The notes under the pieces were generated by a model, which saw only the letters and a list, made by a program, of their open reading frames with translations, made no database searches and was not told the origin of the DNA. From Neurospora crassa OR74A (lineage: Eukaryota; Ascomycota; Sordariomycetes; Sordariales; Sordariaceae), in the NCBI RefSeq assembly GCF_000182925.2, contig NC_026505.1:3038001-3102000 (forward strand): DNA of 64,000 bases. Direction: 5' to 3'. Position 1 is the first letter of the stretch; each line of letters starts with the position of its first letter. Shown in pieces: positions 1-13,100 of the stretch. The translations under genes were made by a program, and so were the position numbers.

Positions 1-2609
1 GGGGCAAGGGGGAATGGACAGGGCCCTGGAGTAAGTCCAGACAAGAAGCCTTTCGTTACGGAAGCGGCTAATAACCTTGTATAGGTGATGGCTCGAAGGA
101 ATGGACACCTGAGTGGCTTCAGAAATTGGGCCACCGGTTCGGAGATGATGGTGCATTTTGGATCTCATATAGGGACTTCTTGCGCAAGTTCCAAGCCTTT
201 GATCGAACGCGTCTCTTCGGACCCGACTGGAAAGTTACTTCGATCTGGACAACACTTTCCGTACCATGGACCTTGGAATATCATGACACCAAGTTTGCCT
301 TTACGCTGGCAAAACCCGGTCCCGTGGTCATTGTTCTCTCCCAACTAGATGACCGATACTTTCGTGGGCTGGAGGGCCAGTACAGATTCGAGCTGAACTT
401 TCGCGTACATCGGGCTGGAGAGGATGATTACCTGGTACGAACACAACATTCCTCCCGCATGAACCGCTCCATCAACGTCGAACTAGATCTGGACGCTGGC
501 GAATATCTGGTTCTCGTCAAGATTGACGCCACTCGCAACGAGTGGGTTCTGCCCACCGAGGACGTGGTGCGGAACAATGCTCGCCACCACCGCGAGAAAC
601 TGCTTCGTATCGGGCTCTCCTATGACCTGGCGCATAGCAAGGCTAAGATCAAGGAGAGTCCCGAAGAGAAAGCAGCTCGCGAGGCACACGAACAGCGGAA
701 AAAGGACAAGCAACGCGAAAGTCTCCGGAAGGCGATCATGGAGGAAAAGGAGATGAACTTTTACAGTCGCATGAAAAGTTACCAAAGGCAGAAGCGCCGA
801 GCGGATAAGAACAAGGAGCGGATGAAGAGAAAAACGGAGAAGCGGAAGGCGAAGATGGAAAAGAAGAAGGCAAAACGGGAAGAAGCAGAGAGAAAACAGA
901 CCGAAGAGACATGCAGGGACCCTCTCGGCAAGCAAAGAAAGGAGGGCAAAGATTGTGGTTTCAGCCTTGATGCGGCATTGCATCCTGCTGGCGAGCGTAT
1001 GGCACCCCTGGCAGTAGATACTGCGGCATCTACTGACGCTGGACAACCGACTCCGTCCGTTAGTAGCACGGGTGCTACTGAGGTCGATGTAACAGACCGT
1101 CTTCCGGAGCCTGTTCTATCCATTTCTCTTGAGAAGAATTGCAAGGCCCCCGAGGGCCCTTCGACGAATATACTGACGCCACAATCAGCTCCCACACAGC
1201 AACAGGGTTGTCGATTATCCGCCGAAGACGACAAACCCTCCTCGGAACAGCCTAATGAAGCAAGTGCACAGGATCCCATCGAAGTACGACCAGGGCTGTC
1301 AATGGATATCCACAAGACACTGGAGGCTGTTCCCCAACACTCGCAGTCACCTCGTCCAACGTGTGGAGAAAGTGGAAGAGGTGATGATCGTACCAGAGCT
1401 ATCGAGAACAAGCTTCAGGCGGCTGTCAACCTTTTCTCCAACTTAAAGCAGGAGCTAGAGCTCATGTTGACAAACGGTGTCAGCGACAATAGTATAAAGC
1501 AGGGCCAGGGACAAAAGCCACATAATGTTGACAACAAGGGACAGCCTCCTCCTCCTTCCCCTACTCTTCGTCCCCCAGCCGAACAACGCACTCTTCAACC
1601 ACCGAGGCCTTCTTCCCCTCGCCCTTTCCATCCACCCCATCCTCAGGATCAGCGCTGGCGTCGACCTCTTTCTCAATTACGAGATAGATCACCAAGACAC
1701 CCACTGGTAGACCCGGGGCCCTCACCCCGTCGCTTCCAGCAACGATACGGTGGACGTCCACCACAACGTCGCGAAGTTTTCATCGACGATGACCATCAGA
1801 TTCCCCCAGACCCCCGCTTCGTCGACGAGAGCTTCTCCGAGTCATCGTCTTCCTCTGCGGACACTGACGATACCTACAGCATTTCCAGCATTTCCGACAT
1901 CTCCGACCGGGAGCTCGACATGCACATCCGCGAGGACGCTCGTCGTAACGGGAGGCTTCTTGATCAAGGTTCTCGTAATCAAGCCATATTGCCGCCCCTC
2001 CAGCCACAGCCTGGCCCGCCGCAATCAATGCAGCCTGGTCCGATCGGCCCGGGACCGCACCCGCGCATTAGAGGTCGGGATCCCCGCGGTCGTCATGGTG
2101 GACGTGGTAGAGACGGGCATAGGAATGAGCTGGTGGATCCAAATGCGGAGTTTGAGAAGAATCCGTGGAATGCGGTGGCGGTTGTTGGTTTGAGGGTGTA
2201 TTATCGTGTTGATCTGGATGACGCCGCTACCATTGGGGACAAAGACGCAGCAGGCGTGGAAGGGGGAGAGGAAAAGACGGAAATGGTCAAGTTGAAAGTT
2301 ATCAGACCGAACCCATGGGAGACTGGTAGTGATGATGAGAAGGATACCAAGAAGAAGAAAAATGAGGAGAGGGGGAGTAAGTGGACTAGGGGGCTCAAGA
2401 AGAATAGGAAGAGCAAGACAACAGAGGAAGAGAAGAAGGAGAAGGGTGATGGTGGTGTTGAAACGGGCGGAAATGCAGATGGCGCGGGATGTGATGCGGA
2501 ATTGAAGAAAGAGGAGGTGGAAAAAGTGTTGGACGTCGACGATAGCGCGAAGGATGCTACGCTTGAGGGAGAAGAGAGAGAGAAGACTGTTGCTGAGGGG
2601 CAGGTGTGA
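1..2609 (+). CDS. Calpain-like cysteine protease (family C2), 3' part only
   Basis: The gene enters from the left edge. Exon 1-30 reads GKGEWTGPW, the segment just after the catalytic Asn of the calpain NPWG motif, so the Cys, His and Asn of the active site lie outside the window. An intron at 31-84 (GTAAGT, CTAAT branch, TATAG) joins in frame to SDGSKEWTPEWLQKLGHRFGDDGAFWISY, a standard end of the calpain catalytic domain. Next is a calpain domain III-like beta-sandwich (about 200-580). The rest is a long, low-complexity extension: a Lys/Glu-rich probable coiled coil (about 650-910), Ser/Pro-rich linkers, an Arg/Pro-rich region, an acidic Ser cluster near 1830, then NPWNAVAVVGLRVYYRVDL and a charged C-terminus. 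Family members are intracellular cysteine proteases, often Ca2+-linked or pH-signalling; which paralogue this is cannot be told from the visible part. The family call is firm; the role is not. Confidence 0.85.
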
Positions 2610-3800
2610 TGCGTGACTTTTCTACTTTTGACTTGTTTACCTTTGAATGTGTGTTGGTGTTTTTCATCTGTTGTGATTTAGTAATAAGGTGATGTTTTTC
2701 GCTTGGGTATATTTAGGTAGAGGTACCTAGAGGTAGTTCATAGCGCTGGTGATGTATTGTTGTTTTCTGCAGTGGTTTACAGAATCAGTCTTTCAACAAT
2801 TGAAGTTGGAGTTAGGTTAATTCCTTTGAAACGCGCGTCAACTTCACTTATAGAGGTACCTACCTCTTAGTCTACCTCTGCAGTACCTTGAGTTATTCTT
2901 GTAGTCAAAAAGAGTGGTGGCTCCGAAATTTCCGTTCCAAACATCTACCTCGACCTGTACGTAGAAAGACCACCGCCACCGATCTCAGACGAAAGGGGTA
3001 ATCTCGAATGCCTGCTGGGAACTGAACCTCGTGTGTCCATTGATCCCACTTGTTAAGATCAGCCTGCATTGAGAGGTAAGAACGTCTGTCCTGTCAACAC
3101 CGTTATACCTTCCCTTCACAATGCTAGACCAGAAGCCAAGATGTACCATCTGTTTATGCAACGAAGTTCTTACATAACACATTTTGTCCCCCTACGACCC
3201 CTCTTAACAATGAATGCCCTGAAGAGTACTTCTCTCCAGCAAATCAGTTGTTCAAGTCACGCTTCGTGATCCCGCGCAGTAGTAGCGCAAGCTGGATAAA
3301 TTGTCGAAAGTGCAGCGGGCCTACTTCCTCAGCAGACTCGGACTCATGAACTGAATGATGGTACCGACGTGGAGATGGTACTAGTAGTTGTGGCTCAAGC
3401 CTGCGGGTATGGATTTCATCACTGAGCGCAACCGAATCCATCAACCGTCAGGATGTGCTCTTCGAATTGTCTCCACAGTTCACATTTGATACTTTCACCT
3501 TGCCAACTTCCTCACCAAGATCCACACCAATAGCTGGTATAGGTCGTAAACATAGAAATATTAGAAGAGGAAAGCCCTAAAAAGAAGTTAAAAGCAAAAA
3601 AGAAAAAGGAAGAAAAAAAAGAACCAAACCGAAGGGAGAAGGAGAGGAAAGGAAAGGAAGGAGGAAGAGTAATAAAGAGGATAAAAGTAGGAAGAAGAAA
3701 GAGGGAGGAGTATGATCACCACAAACAAGCCTAGCATGAACGCTCATGTAGAATGTAATACTTAGTGTCAAACTTTGAGAGCAACCTATAACAGTTAAAA
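2610..3800. other. Gene-free stretch with polypurine tract
   Basis: This holds the 3' flank of the calpain-like gene and the 5' flank of the tRNA-Tyr gene. I see no coding gene. It contains ACCTAG/GGTACC-type short palindromes near 2720-2735 and 2855-2890. About 130 bp at 3581-3709 are almost purely A and G on the + strand, ending about 90 bp before the tRNA. Confidence 0.6.
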
Positions 3801-3889
3801 CCCCTTGTGGTGTAGTTGGATATCACGTTCGGCTGTAATTGTCTAGATTGTATACCGAAAGGTCACCGGCTCGATTCCGGTCGAGGGGA
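3801..3889 (+). tRNA. tRNA-Tyr (anticodon GTA) with a 15-nt intron
   Basis: A full cloverleaf can be folded by eye. The acceptor stem 3801-3807 pairs with 3882-3888 (six Watson-Crick pairs and one wobble), with discriminator A3889. The D stem GTG/CAC is 3810-3812 with 3824-3826, and the loop carries GG. The anticodon stem is 3828-3832 with 3855-3859. The anticodon GTA is at 3835-3837. The T stem 3865-3869 pairs with 3877-3881. The 15 nt at 3839-3853 do not fit the loop and sit directly after position 37, the standard place of eukaryotic tRNA introns. The C1-G72 pair and A73 agree with eukaryotic tRNA-Tyr identity. A T-rich run just after 3890 can act as the Pol III terminator. Confidence 0.9.
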
Positions 3890-6800
3890 ATTTCTTTTTT
3901 TCTTTCTCTGTTTTCTTGTTATTGCTTGTCTCTGCACTGTTGCCTTTTTGGACACTATCGATTTTTGCTGTTCCCTTTTATTCTCTTGCAACTTGTTTTC
4001 GTCACTTTTCCACTTTGTTTCCTGAGGTATGTATGGCTGCAAGTCTTCACCAGCAGTTCGCTTGCGAGTCCTCAGGGCAGAGGTAGTTAGTCAAGTTGTT
4101 CCAAAGCATATTGGTTCATGGAGACTCTTCCAGGACTTTTCAGCGGACGGGATCTCGAGGTTTCGGTCGATATGGTCGTGGGTATGTGATGAATTTACTA
4201 CAGTGTGTGATTTATGCTGTTGTTGTTGTTCCCTTCTGTCAACATCTTCCTAAATGTCATTCTCCTGTGTCAATGCTATACCACGATAACTCCTGATATA
4301 CTCCAGTACAGGACGTAATATCGCTTGCTTGTTGTAGACACCTATCTTTCTCATGTTTACATGGAAAGGTGGTATCTCCTACTACAGCATCCTAAGGAAG
4401 TCCGGATCCTTTCCTCATTCTAGCCAGAGCCTAAAACCTCAAGGGTCAAGGTAGGTAACCAGCCAGCCAGCCAGCCAGCCTACTTCACAGAATAATCAAG
4501 CAAAGCAAGAATAATCGAAGTACGGTGCCGTGGTTGGGGTTCTTTTCTGGCTTCCGGGGTGTAAGTAGAGCAGTGCCGAATCGCACATGCATCATCGATT
4601 CATGGTAAAGACAGAGTACGAGAAGCCCAAGGTAATGAGTCGCCCGGCTGTCAAACTTGACCGTTAATGGCGTTTCGGTACTAACCGGCACACCTTCGCT
4701 CACCTTGCTGTGTAGAAGTAGACAGCCAGCTACCTACAGTGTGTACATACACATGCTACGGACAGACGAAAAAAGAGCGAATCACAAAAAGCTGTGTTGT
4801 CTGGTCAAGACGTAGGGAGTTAAGTGGACGTACCACCTGTCCTATAAGGCGTGCATCAGTATGTACAGGAATCGTTACAACCAATGGGAGAGAATACTTT
4901 TTGGTATATTTTATCGGCAGTGATCATGATGCGAGATGGCTACCTCTATCTCTACATGGAAAGGGGAGTGGCAGGGGGTGCGCATTTGCTACCTCTACGT
5001 ACTTGCCTCACCTAACCTAGACGCCGCTGCCATGTAGACTCCAGTTCTGGGCTGGGTATGCCGCCATAGAGGTACCTACGTATAGTCAGGTAAGGCAGAG
5101 CATTCACTGACTAGTGTCTTTACAATCAAGAGACTGGACGGTGCTGTATGGATCATCTCATCTCCTTTTCATCGCCCGCGTCTTTCACTGTCTATCCTCT
5201 CCCTTTCCCACTGTCTCCCATGTCAGCAAGCAAGGCGTGTTTGTACCCCCCTTCCCCCCCACAATGGTCCGTATGTCTTCCGAGAGATCAGCTGTCGGAA
5301 AGTGGGGGTCGGGTCGGGGTTGGGGAACTGTATCGAGCTCACTGTCTGTAAAGGGGGCAGAATGCGGAGTGCGGAGGGGGTGGGTGGGTTTGATGATTAC
5401 GGCGCCCATGAACCATGCACATGCTTCATGACTGACCTGAGCCGTGTGAGGCGGTTCGTCATCGCAGCCTCGTCCACGTACCTACCTGTTCTACTACCTG
5501 CCAACCAACTCCCGTAAGGGAGGGTGAGACCCAGCTGGAGAGAAGATATGTGAAAAATAAATATAGGACCGTCTAGAAGCATCGTTTGAAGTTTCCAGAC
5601 ACGCGAGTGTGATAGAAGGTAGTGGGACATGATCTGATGTCTTAGCTTCCCCCCCCTAGATGCATGTCTTACCCGAGACAAGCAGACACAAATGTCTTGT
5701 TATGTCCTAATAGCTTGGGTAGAAACCCACGAGTTACGGCAAGAGGAAAAGGGAGCACACAACAAGCGAATTTGGGATTTGTAGGAAAAGAAGTCGTACA
5801 ATAAAAAGCGCCTGGTCGAACGATGGACGAGGGCCTGGACCGTTTGCCTTACCTTTATTGCACACCATAGGTAATCCGGTAGTACCTAGGAGCAGGCACC
5901 ACTCATTCCAGTAGGTAGTAACTAGTGTACCAAGAAAGCTTGTAGAGCTGAAATCCGGAAGGCTCACCTTGTGATAGCGTCGAGGATCTGGTCGTGGTTC
6001 GGTTCGGCCGGTTTCCCAAGTAGGTAGATACCTAGTTCAGACTTCGCTGGACACACCTCTTCAGGGTAGTGTCCACCCGCAGATTTCGAAACGCTAGACC
6101 TTTACCAAGATGGTGACATCGAAGTGTCTTTTGAACAGAAAAGGTTGGTAAAGGGGATGCCTGCCCCAGTGTCCGCGTACAGAAGAGAACAACCACCCTC
6201 TGCCTGTCCGCCTGTCCGCCAGGCTGCACACTGGCGATTGGTATCGATCGGGATTTCGAATCCGATGATCTCTTAGAATGTAACTGGGTTTCATGCCAGT
6301 GCATAAACATGCCGTCGGTCTTTTCTTCTTGCTGCAGTCCATGGATTATTCTCAACGTTAGGTAGGATGGGTTTACATTGATTGCCCTTGCTCTTTGCAC
6401 TTTGCGTGGCGGGTGCGTGGCGTGTGCTGGCTGACTGTGTCCTGTGTGCTGCTCAATGCCGTTGCCGTCACTGATGTTGGAAAAGAAAAGAAACATAATA
6501 AAACAAAGCCAGAGTATCAATGCGGCGTCTGACAACCACCAAGAGCGTAGCAAACAAATTGATGACCACCAGGGTGAAAAAGCAAAGGTTCCGCCCAGGC
6601 TAGCCCGAAAAAGAGAGAAAAACGGAAAGAAGAAAAGAAAAAAAAAAAAAAAAAAAAAAGGTAATCCATGTCCGGCCAGCGGTTGGGATCGATCTGACAG
6701 ACTGGTCAGCAGGCCGCCTGGCCCTGACCATCCCGGAATTACATCACTTCAAGGACGTATTCGTCTATAAGTTTGACCAAAACAGGCAAGCGAGCTAGGC

Positions 6801-9800
6801 ATGTTGACTTCATCTGGTTGCGTCTCACAATTGATGGAGTTTTTTTTTCTTATTTGCTTTGTTTATAATGGCGCAACTATTCCCATGTATTTTGCATGTG
6901 CCGCGGGACTAGTGGTATAAGTACCTAATAGCCCAGAGTTGATAGCCGAGTGCGAGTGTCGAGACACGACGATACTCGCCAACGATGACAAGTGAAACTC
7001 GATGATCTTTGTTTGCTTCGTGATGGGATTATCGTTTCTGCACGACGGCTGCAACATCGACTTGTAGCCATGGGCAGGAGAATAAGTGTTGGCATATCGG
7101 TGAGGTTTATCACTTCCCGCGCTGCAGCAAATGCAATCATCCTCTTTCCGAGAGCTACCACGGTTGTTACAGAAATGTACCTCTGACCTGTAACCCTCTG
7201 CATATGGGATAAATGTCTCATCTTCAAACGGACATAAGCACAAGGTGATGCTGACAAATGATATTGTCTTTCAGTCAAAACCCAGGCGGACGACGAGCCG
7301 ATAGGGCGTATCTTCAGCCTATGACGAGGGGGAGAGTCCTTGAAGGGTTGTATTGGAAAATGTTTACTTTACCTGATAGTTACCTACTACTACCTAGGTG
7401 AAACCGATTGCATAGAAGTTGTTCAACCGCCGTTAGTGAACGACCGGTCAAGAGATCTGGTATGATAGAATCGCAGCATCTGAATCCCTATTTGTTGAAT
7501 GCGAGGTGCTGCTGACACACATCTTGCCATGCAGCTTGACCGAGGCAGCGATGAGAACAAACATTTGGAGCATAAAGGGAGCGGTTCCGTGTGCGTGAGG
7601 CTAATAGGTAAGTGGAGGGAAATATCAAAAAGAAAGGAGATGTTCACCTCTTCCTAATTGTGGAATGTTACCGTTTTGTGCCCTTGTTTCGAGCGTACAG
7701 GCAGGCAGACAGGCAGTGATCGTCGTGGCTTAGACATCACACGTCAGGCATTTGAAACAGCTGTGTGTCTGGATGCCCACGACGTTCCCAAAACCTGGCA
7801 ATTGTGAGCAACATACATATGGAGCTCACCTGGGCCTTCAAAGTGCAGTAGCCGACGCAGGATATCAAACTATTGGAAGACGATTGTAACCTACCTACCC
7901 ACGGGGAAACCACAGGCTACAAACCAGGTAACCGAATGATACTCCTAGAACCCGGCAACAAACACAACCGCCAAACAGCCATTAACTTTAATATGACACA
8001 ACGTCAGCATGCGGCGAGTACAACTATAGTTGCGTATAGAGACGAGTCGTTGTCTGGTGGTCAATCACGGAGAATACCTAACCGGTAATTTTGCCGACCT
8101 CCGAGCATTCGCCCTTCTCTCTCTCTCTCTCTCTTTTTTTTTTTTTTTTTTTTCTCACAAAGTCCACACTTTGGCCTTTTTACGTATCGGGGCCGTGTGC
8201 AGCGTACCTACATCTGTGGCCGCCCCAAATTCACCGTTATCATGATGTTTGCCAAAACCTGGCAACTGATCACCTATCGAAGTGCCGTCTCAGCTTTTAG
8301 GGTGCAAGAAAAAAAAAAAAAAAAGAAAGAAAAAAAATAAGACAAGAACTCAAGGTCGACAAGGGGAAAGGTAAAAAAAAATGGGCGCTTGATATTACCG
8401 TCGAAAGAGAGTCACTTGCCAGGTTCCATCGCACGGCATTTGCAGCTGTTGTTTTGAAGAATCAGAAAATTTCCGCGAAAGAGCATAAAACTACCTACAC
8501 GTATGTCGAGACGACTTTCTCGATCTCGCATTCCCGTCGTACCGCAGGGTTGATCTCGTCCATGCTCACGATTTGGTTGGCTCGAGCTTTCGTGTCTCCC
8601 GTGATATACAACCAGAAAAGGTGCCGCATCGAACCCACGCACCCCAAGTCATACGGGAGATTTCACTCTCTTGAACAGTGGTGGTGACCAAGGGTGGGTG
8701 GTGTGGTAAAGTACAAAGATACTGCTAGCAAGGTATCGCAACTTTATGCACAGGCTCGGCGGTAGTGTATCCCATGGCTCGTCACAACTTGGAGTGTCCA
8801 AAGTCCCCAGCATCCACCTTCAGAAATAACCTGAAATGAAATGGATTCTCCAAATGAAAGACACAGCGGTGGATAGTATTGTGCACGTATAAGGGCTGTA
8901 CGCTCATGCGTTTAATCTGACCGACCCGACCAGTGTCGCAAGAAGATCGGGATGGCTTGAGATCAGGCGATCGAGACCAGATGGGCCATTTTAACGGAGG
9001 GGTGGGGGAGAATGGAACAACATCCTGGGAGGGAGGGATTGGTGGACAACCACAAACTCCCATCCAACACATACACTAGTGAACAAGCCTTCCACCCCGG
9101 CCGGCCCGCATATGGATAATTTTTTAGGCTTAAACGAGACGCTGACGCCCAAGAGTACACTTGGGTAACCCACCAGAACGAGAGGGGTGTGTATAGATTT
9201 AGGACCTGCCCTGTACTTGTGTTTCCATGGTAGCATTTGTGTTCACATAACGTGCTGCGCTGCAAACCACAGAACCATATTACCAGGGCCGTGATATTTG
9301 CTGATTGCCCTTCAAAGGGCGCAGGAGTGAAGAGAGTACAAGCGCTCTTGGAACTGAGAGGACATGATACGAACGGCGGTTGGACGAAGAGCTGAGGGAC
9401 ATCAGACACAGAGTTGTATGCCGGCTATCACAACGATCGCTCAGGAAACCTGCGTGTACTCCACGTCCTGTGTTCACTAACACACACACACACGGCTCAT
9501 TTCAACATGTGAAGCCTCACACATCGGAGATTTTTGTCCCATTAACCCCTTCCCCGCACGGTTGAGATGGTGCTTGCCGCTCCCGTGGTCGGCTGACGGG
9601 TAAGACTGCTCTGAGATCGCGAAACATACGATCTTGACGCCTCGTATTATGTCACGACCACAAAGCTATGGATGACCGAAGAGTTGGCGGGCCGGCGCCA
9701 AATAAGCACAATTTCGGGACAACGATCTCAAGCAGTCGTATCGGGTTGAATACAGGCGCTGCATCAGCAACTGAGCTCCAGGGAGGGCCTTGGGCCGTGG

Positions 9801-10166
9801 GAGTGAAACGAGACCGGTGAGTCCTCGGCATATATCTGCACTGATTGCCACCGACTGTGTTTAGTCGTAGCTGATACAGGTCATGCCACATGTCATGGTA
9901 CAGACAAACTGTCTCCTGCTTTTGTTCTTCGAGGTACGCCCAACCCACGAGGCACCAATCTCGCAAGCTTTGTGGCAGAGTTACCACGGAGCTTTGAGAT
10001 CTCAGTGGTGAATAAGTGGGACAAAGTGAATTCCTTCCTGCGAGCACAAGTTACCACAATTGAGATAACGGGCATGTCGAGACTGCTTGAAAACATGATA
10101 GCCCTTGGGCATCAGAATCGTGTCTTCCGTATGATCCATCATGCATTGTCGTGTATTTCATAGATT

Positions 10167-10199
<33 letters not shown>

Positions 10200-13100
10200 A
10201 CAGAGTTCCTCGGGTTAAAATCTTAGCCGCAGTGGGATTGTGAACATAGGTCAACCGCATATATGAAGCCGATACCCGGTCTTGGACTGACCCAAAAGGA
10301 AGCTGCTCCACATCATCCCTTCTTGCCACCACACTTTTCTTTGTTTGGCTTAGCAGTCGGTTGAAAGAACCTCTTTCGACCAACACACGCTCCCGGCGCC
10401 AAGATGGAACCACGTGGAGCTATTACCGGGCGTTGTGATGGCCCTATACATAACTCTTCCCTTTTTGACGTTGACCAGCACGTACACCAGGGTGTTACTC
10501 ATCCTCGTTTCACTGAGAACGCGCAATAGATCAGGCCTTGTTCCAGGCGTGCACTAACCTGATGATGCTACCGTACCAAACAACTGGAACTCGGTCTCCT
10601 CGAATAGGGTTTGTACGTCGTAGCGTGTTCAACTTCCTTCGCCAAAAGTGGTGACGATAATAAACCTCGGGGATGGATGGGCATGTCAGAAGTAGTCGCA
10701 GAGATAACAGGCCACTAACTACCCTAGCAGCATGTACTGGACATCCGGCCTAAGTATGATATTTAGTATGCATAGCGTAGCAGTAATGTGACCGCGCTCC
10801 AAGACTTTCATTTATGTAGATCGAAGGGTCCGGCCCCACGCCGCGGGCTGGATCTATTCGCCCCCCTCGCTTGTGAATTTCCTTGGGTGCGGAAGCTCGC
10901 CGCGAGCCGGTAGCGCAGCAGGATTTGGGAAGGGTGGGTCGTGGGAACATGGACCGGGCTGGGTATGGTAGTGGAGGTTAGCGGGATGAGTGCAATAACG
11001 GTTATTGTGCGCAGTGCCGTATCGACGATCTCACTGTGTGTTGGATTGAGGAGGTAGTGAGTGAGCACGAGCCGTCGGTAGGTAGCTGTCGGCCTTTCGA
11101 GCCATGACACCTGACAGAAGGTTAAGCTTGTAGGTAAGCCCCAAGGCGAATGAACCAAAGGCAGTATCGCAGAAGCGCATAGCTTCTGGCAAGCTGAACC
11201 TGGCACGCAACATGTGGTTTGGTTGGGTACAAAGGGCATCCAGTCAGGAGACGACCTGTAGTGTCCTATGGTAAGCATGCCCCATGGTAGGCCGCTGCTT
11301 CGGTGGCGCCTGCTGCTGAAGGAGCAGAGATTGTCGAGCGCGGCTGTAAGATAAAGCATCGGTAGACTAGGCGTGATGATTTTTCTTTGGGTTCATAAGA
11401 ATGGTACGATGCAGATAATCCAGATTCGAATCCCGTGATTCCCATTCGTCTGTGTGCCATGTGCGCATTCTTGGCATCCATTATCGAATACCAGATCGGC
11501 GCCGTCGTGGTCCGATTGTGCCCTGGACCCTGGTGAAATTTGTCCTTTTCTCCAGAAGCGACGGTTTGTTTTGTCCAGGCTTGGCTGTCGACAAGGAGTT
11601 CTCGACTTTCTAGTATGTAGCGGTGCTGAAAGCGCCTGTATAGCCCCATCTTTCTTTCCTCCTTTCTTTTTCCTTGGGTCTCGTTTCTTTTGCTTTTTCT
11701 TTGCCTATCGCCCAAGCTTCTAGAATGCGACTGGCTTCTCGTCAACGCTGACTGATTGGGGGATTATGGTCTCCACGTGTAATTTATTGGATTAGTGTCC
11801 ATCTCGGGAATCTGGCACTATGGGATTTCTGGGAGTGCCGGAGAAGGTGGGGGGCTGGGGAGCCATCGATTCGATGACCCAAAGGGGCACAGCACCCAGT
11901 CTGGTGGCATGGCTCTGGAATAGCGTCAATTAATGGCCTGTCAGCGAACCACACCACTCTTGTTCTGGTTTGTGACCCGATGTTGTCATACCCATATCTG
12001 CGTTGAGATGCCAAGGAAAATAGGTGCTTGCCATTTGAAGTAGTGTACTATGTATGTAGATGGGGCCTCGGTTGTCATCGCCCCGGTTGGTTGGTTGGCT
12101 GGCTGGCTGGTTGCCGTGGCTTATCGGGATCTCTCTTACACCGTGAAATTTGATGTTTCTTCCATTCGCTGGAGGGGGTGTAGTAATTGTCCGAGTTGAG
12201 GTTGGTGTTGTTCCTACAGCCAAAAGTGTATGTGCCGTAGTCGTCTGGTCCTTCGGGAACTGAGCCGCCAGCCCGCAACAAGCCTCGCGATCTCGATGAT
12301 GCTGTCGACAAGATCCCTCCATCTCGATCAGGAAGCATTGATACGTCCAAGATGCCAGCATTGCAGCCCGTAGGAGCGGTTCGCATTAGCGTTGTTAAAG
12401 AGACGGTGAGGTGAAGATGTCAGGCTCACGGCGGGCGGGGAGTGAGACTACCCATGGGACGGGAAGAAGAACTGGACTTCCTCTTCACTTGTCAGCCACT
12501 TTCGCTCGGTTTCGCTGTGGAGCTCCTTGGTGCGTCAGATGCCTTTTCTAAACTTGTCCCGCCCTGCCTTCAACTTCCAACTCGGCGCCTCGTCACATCC
12601 ACTCTGCCGTTGGCTGATCATGAGAGTTGAAATTGGCTATCCAGATTCTTGGGGCAGAAGCCCACCCACCGGCTCACCGGGTGTTTTAGCGTGCGTACTA
12701 AGAGAACACCATTGACCTCAAGGACGGGATTGGAAGTAGTGTTGTATGTAGGCGATGAATCAAGCAGCAAAAATGACTAACCGTCCCAATCAGAGCTAAC
12801 GGCAAAATAGCCGAGACAGCGCTCGGTCCAATGAATGAAAGGAAGAGTCGGATCATCGATATCTCAAATCGTTACCATAGTTGTTGATGTAAGATCCCGG
12901 GCAGTTCAACAACAGCCGCGGTATGTACTGTACGTACATTACAGCTTGAGAGCGCGCCACAGTATGGTAGAGGCAAGTAACTGAAGTACCTACATACATA
13001 CAAGTACGCAGTACGTGTGTAAAGTGTACGGGTACCGCGTCTGCCATAACATGTGATGTCTCTTGTGTAGAGGTAGTGTATGGAAATGGCTGATAGTGGA

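Noticed and set aside
483-1411. Frames of about 190-210 codons on the - strand across the calpain-like gene
   Set aside because: They are antisense to a GC-biased, low-complexity coding region and have no recognisable content.
7788-8262. AAAACCTGGCAA present twice about 460 bp apart
   Set aside because: Only about 12 bp are shared and the flanks do not match; compatible with chance or a minor motif.
10165-10413. Frame encoding a poly-Gly end on the - strand
   Set aside because: The glycine run is only the poly-C tract read in reverse.
11400-11450. ATTCGAATCCC motif like a tRNA T-loop
   Set aside because: No acceptor, D or anticodon arm can be folded around it.
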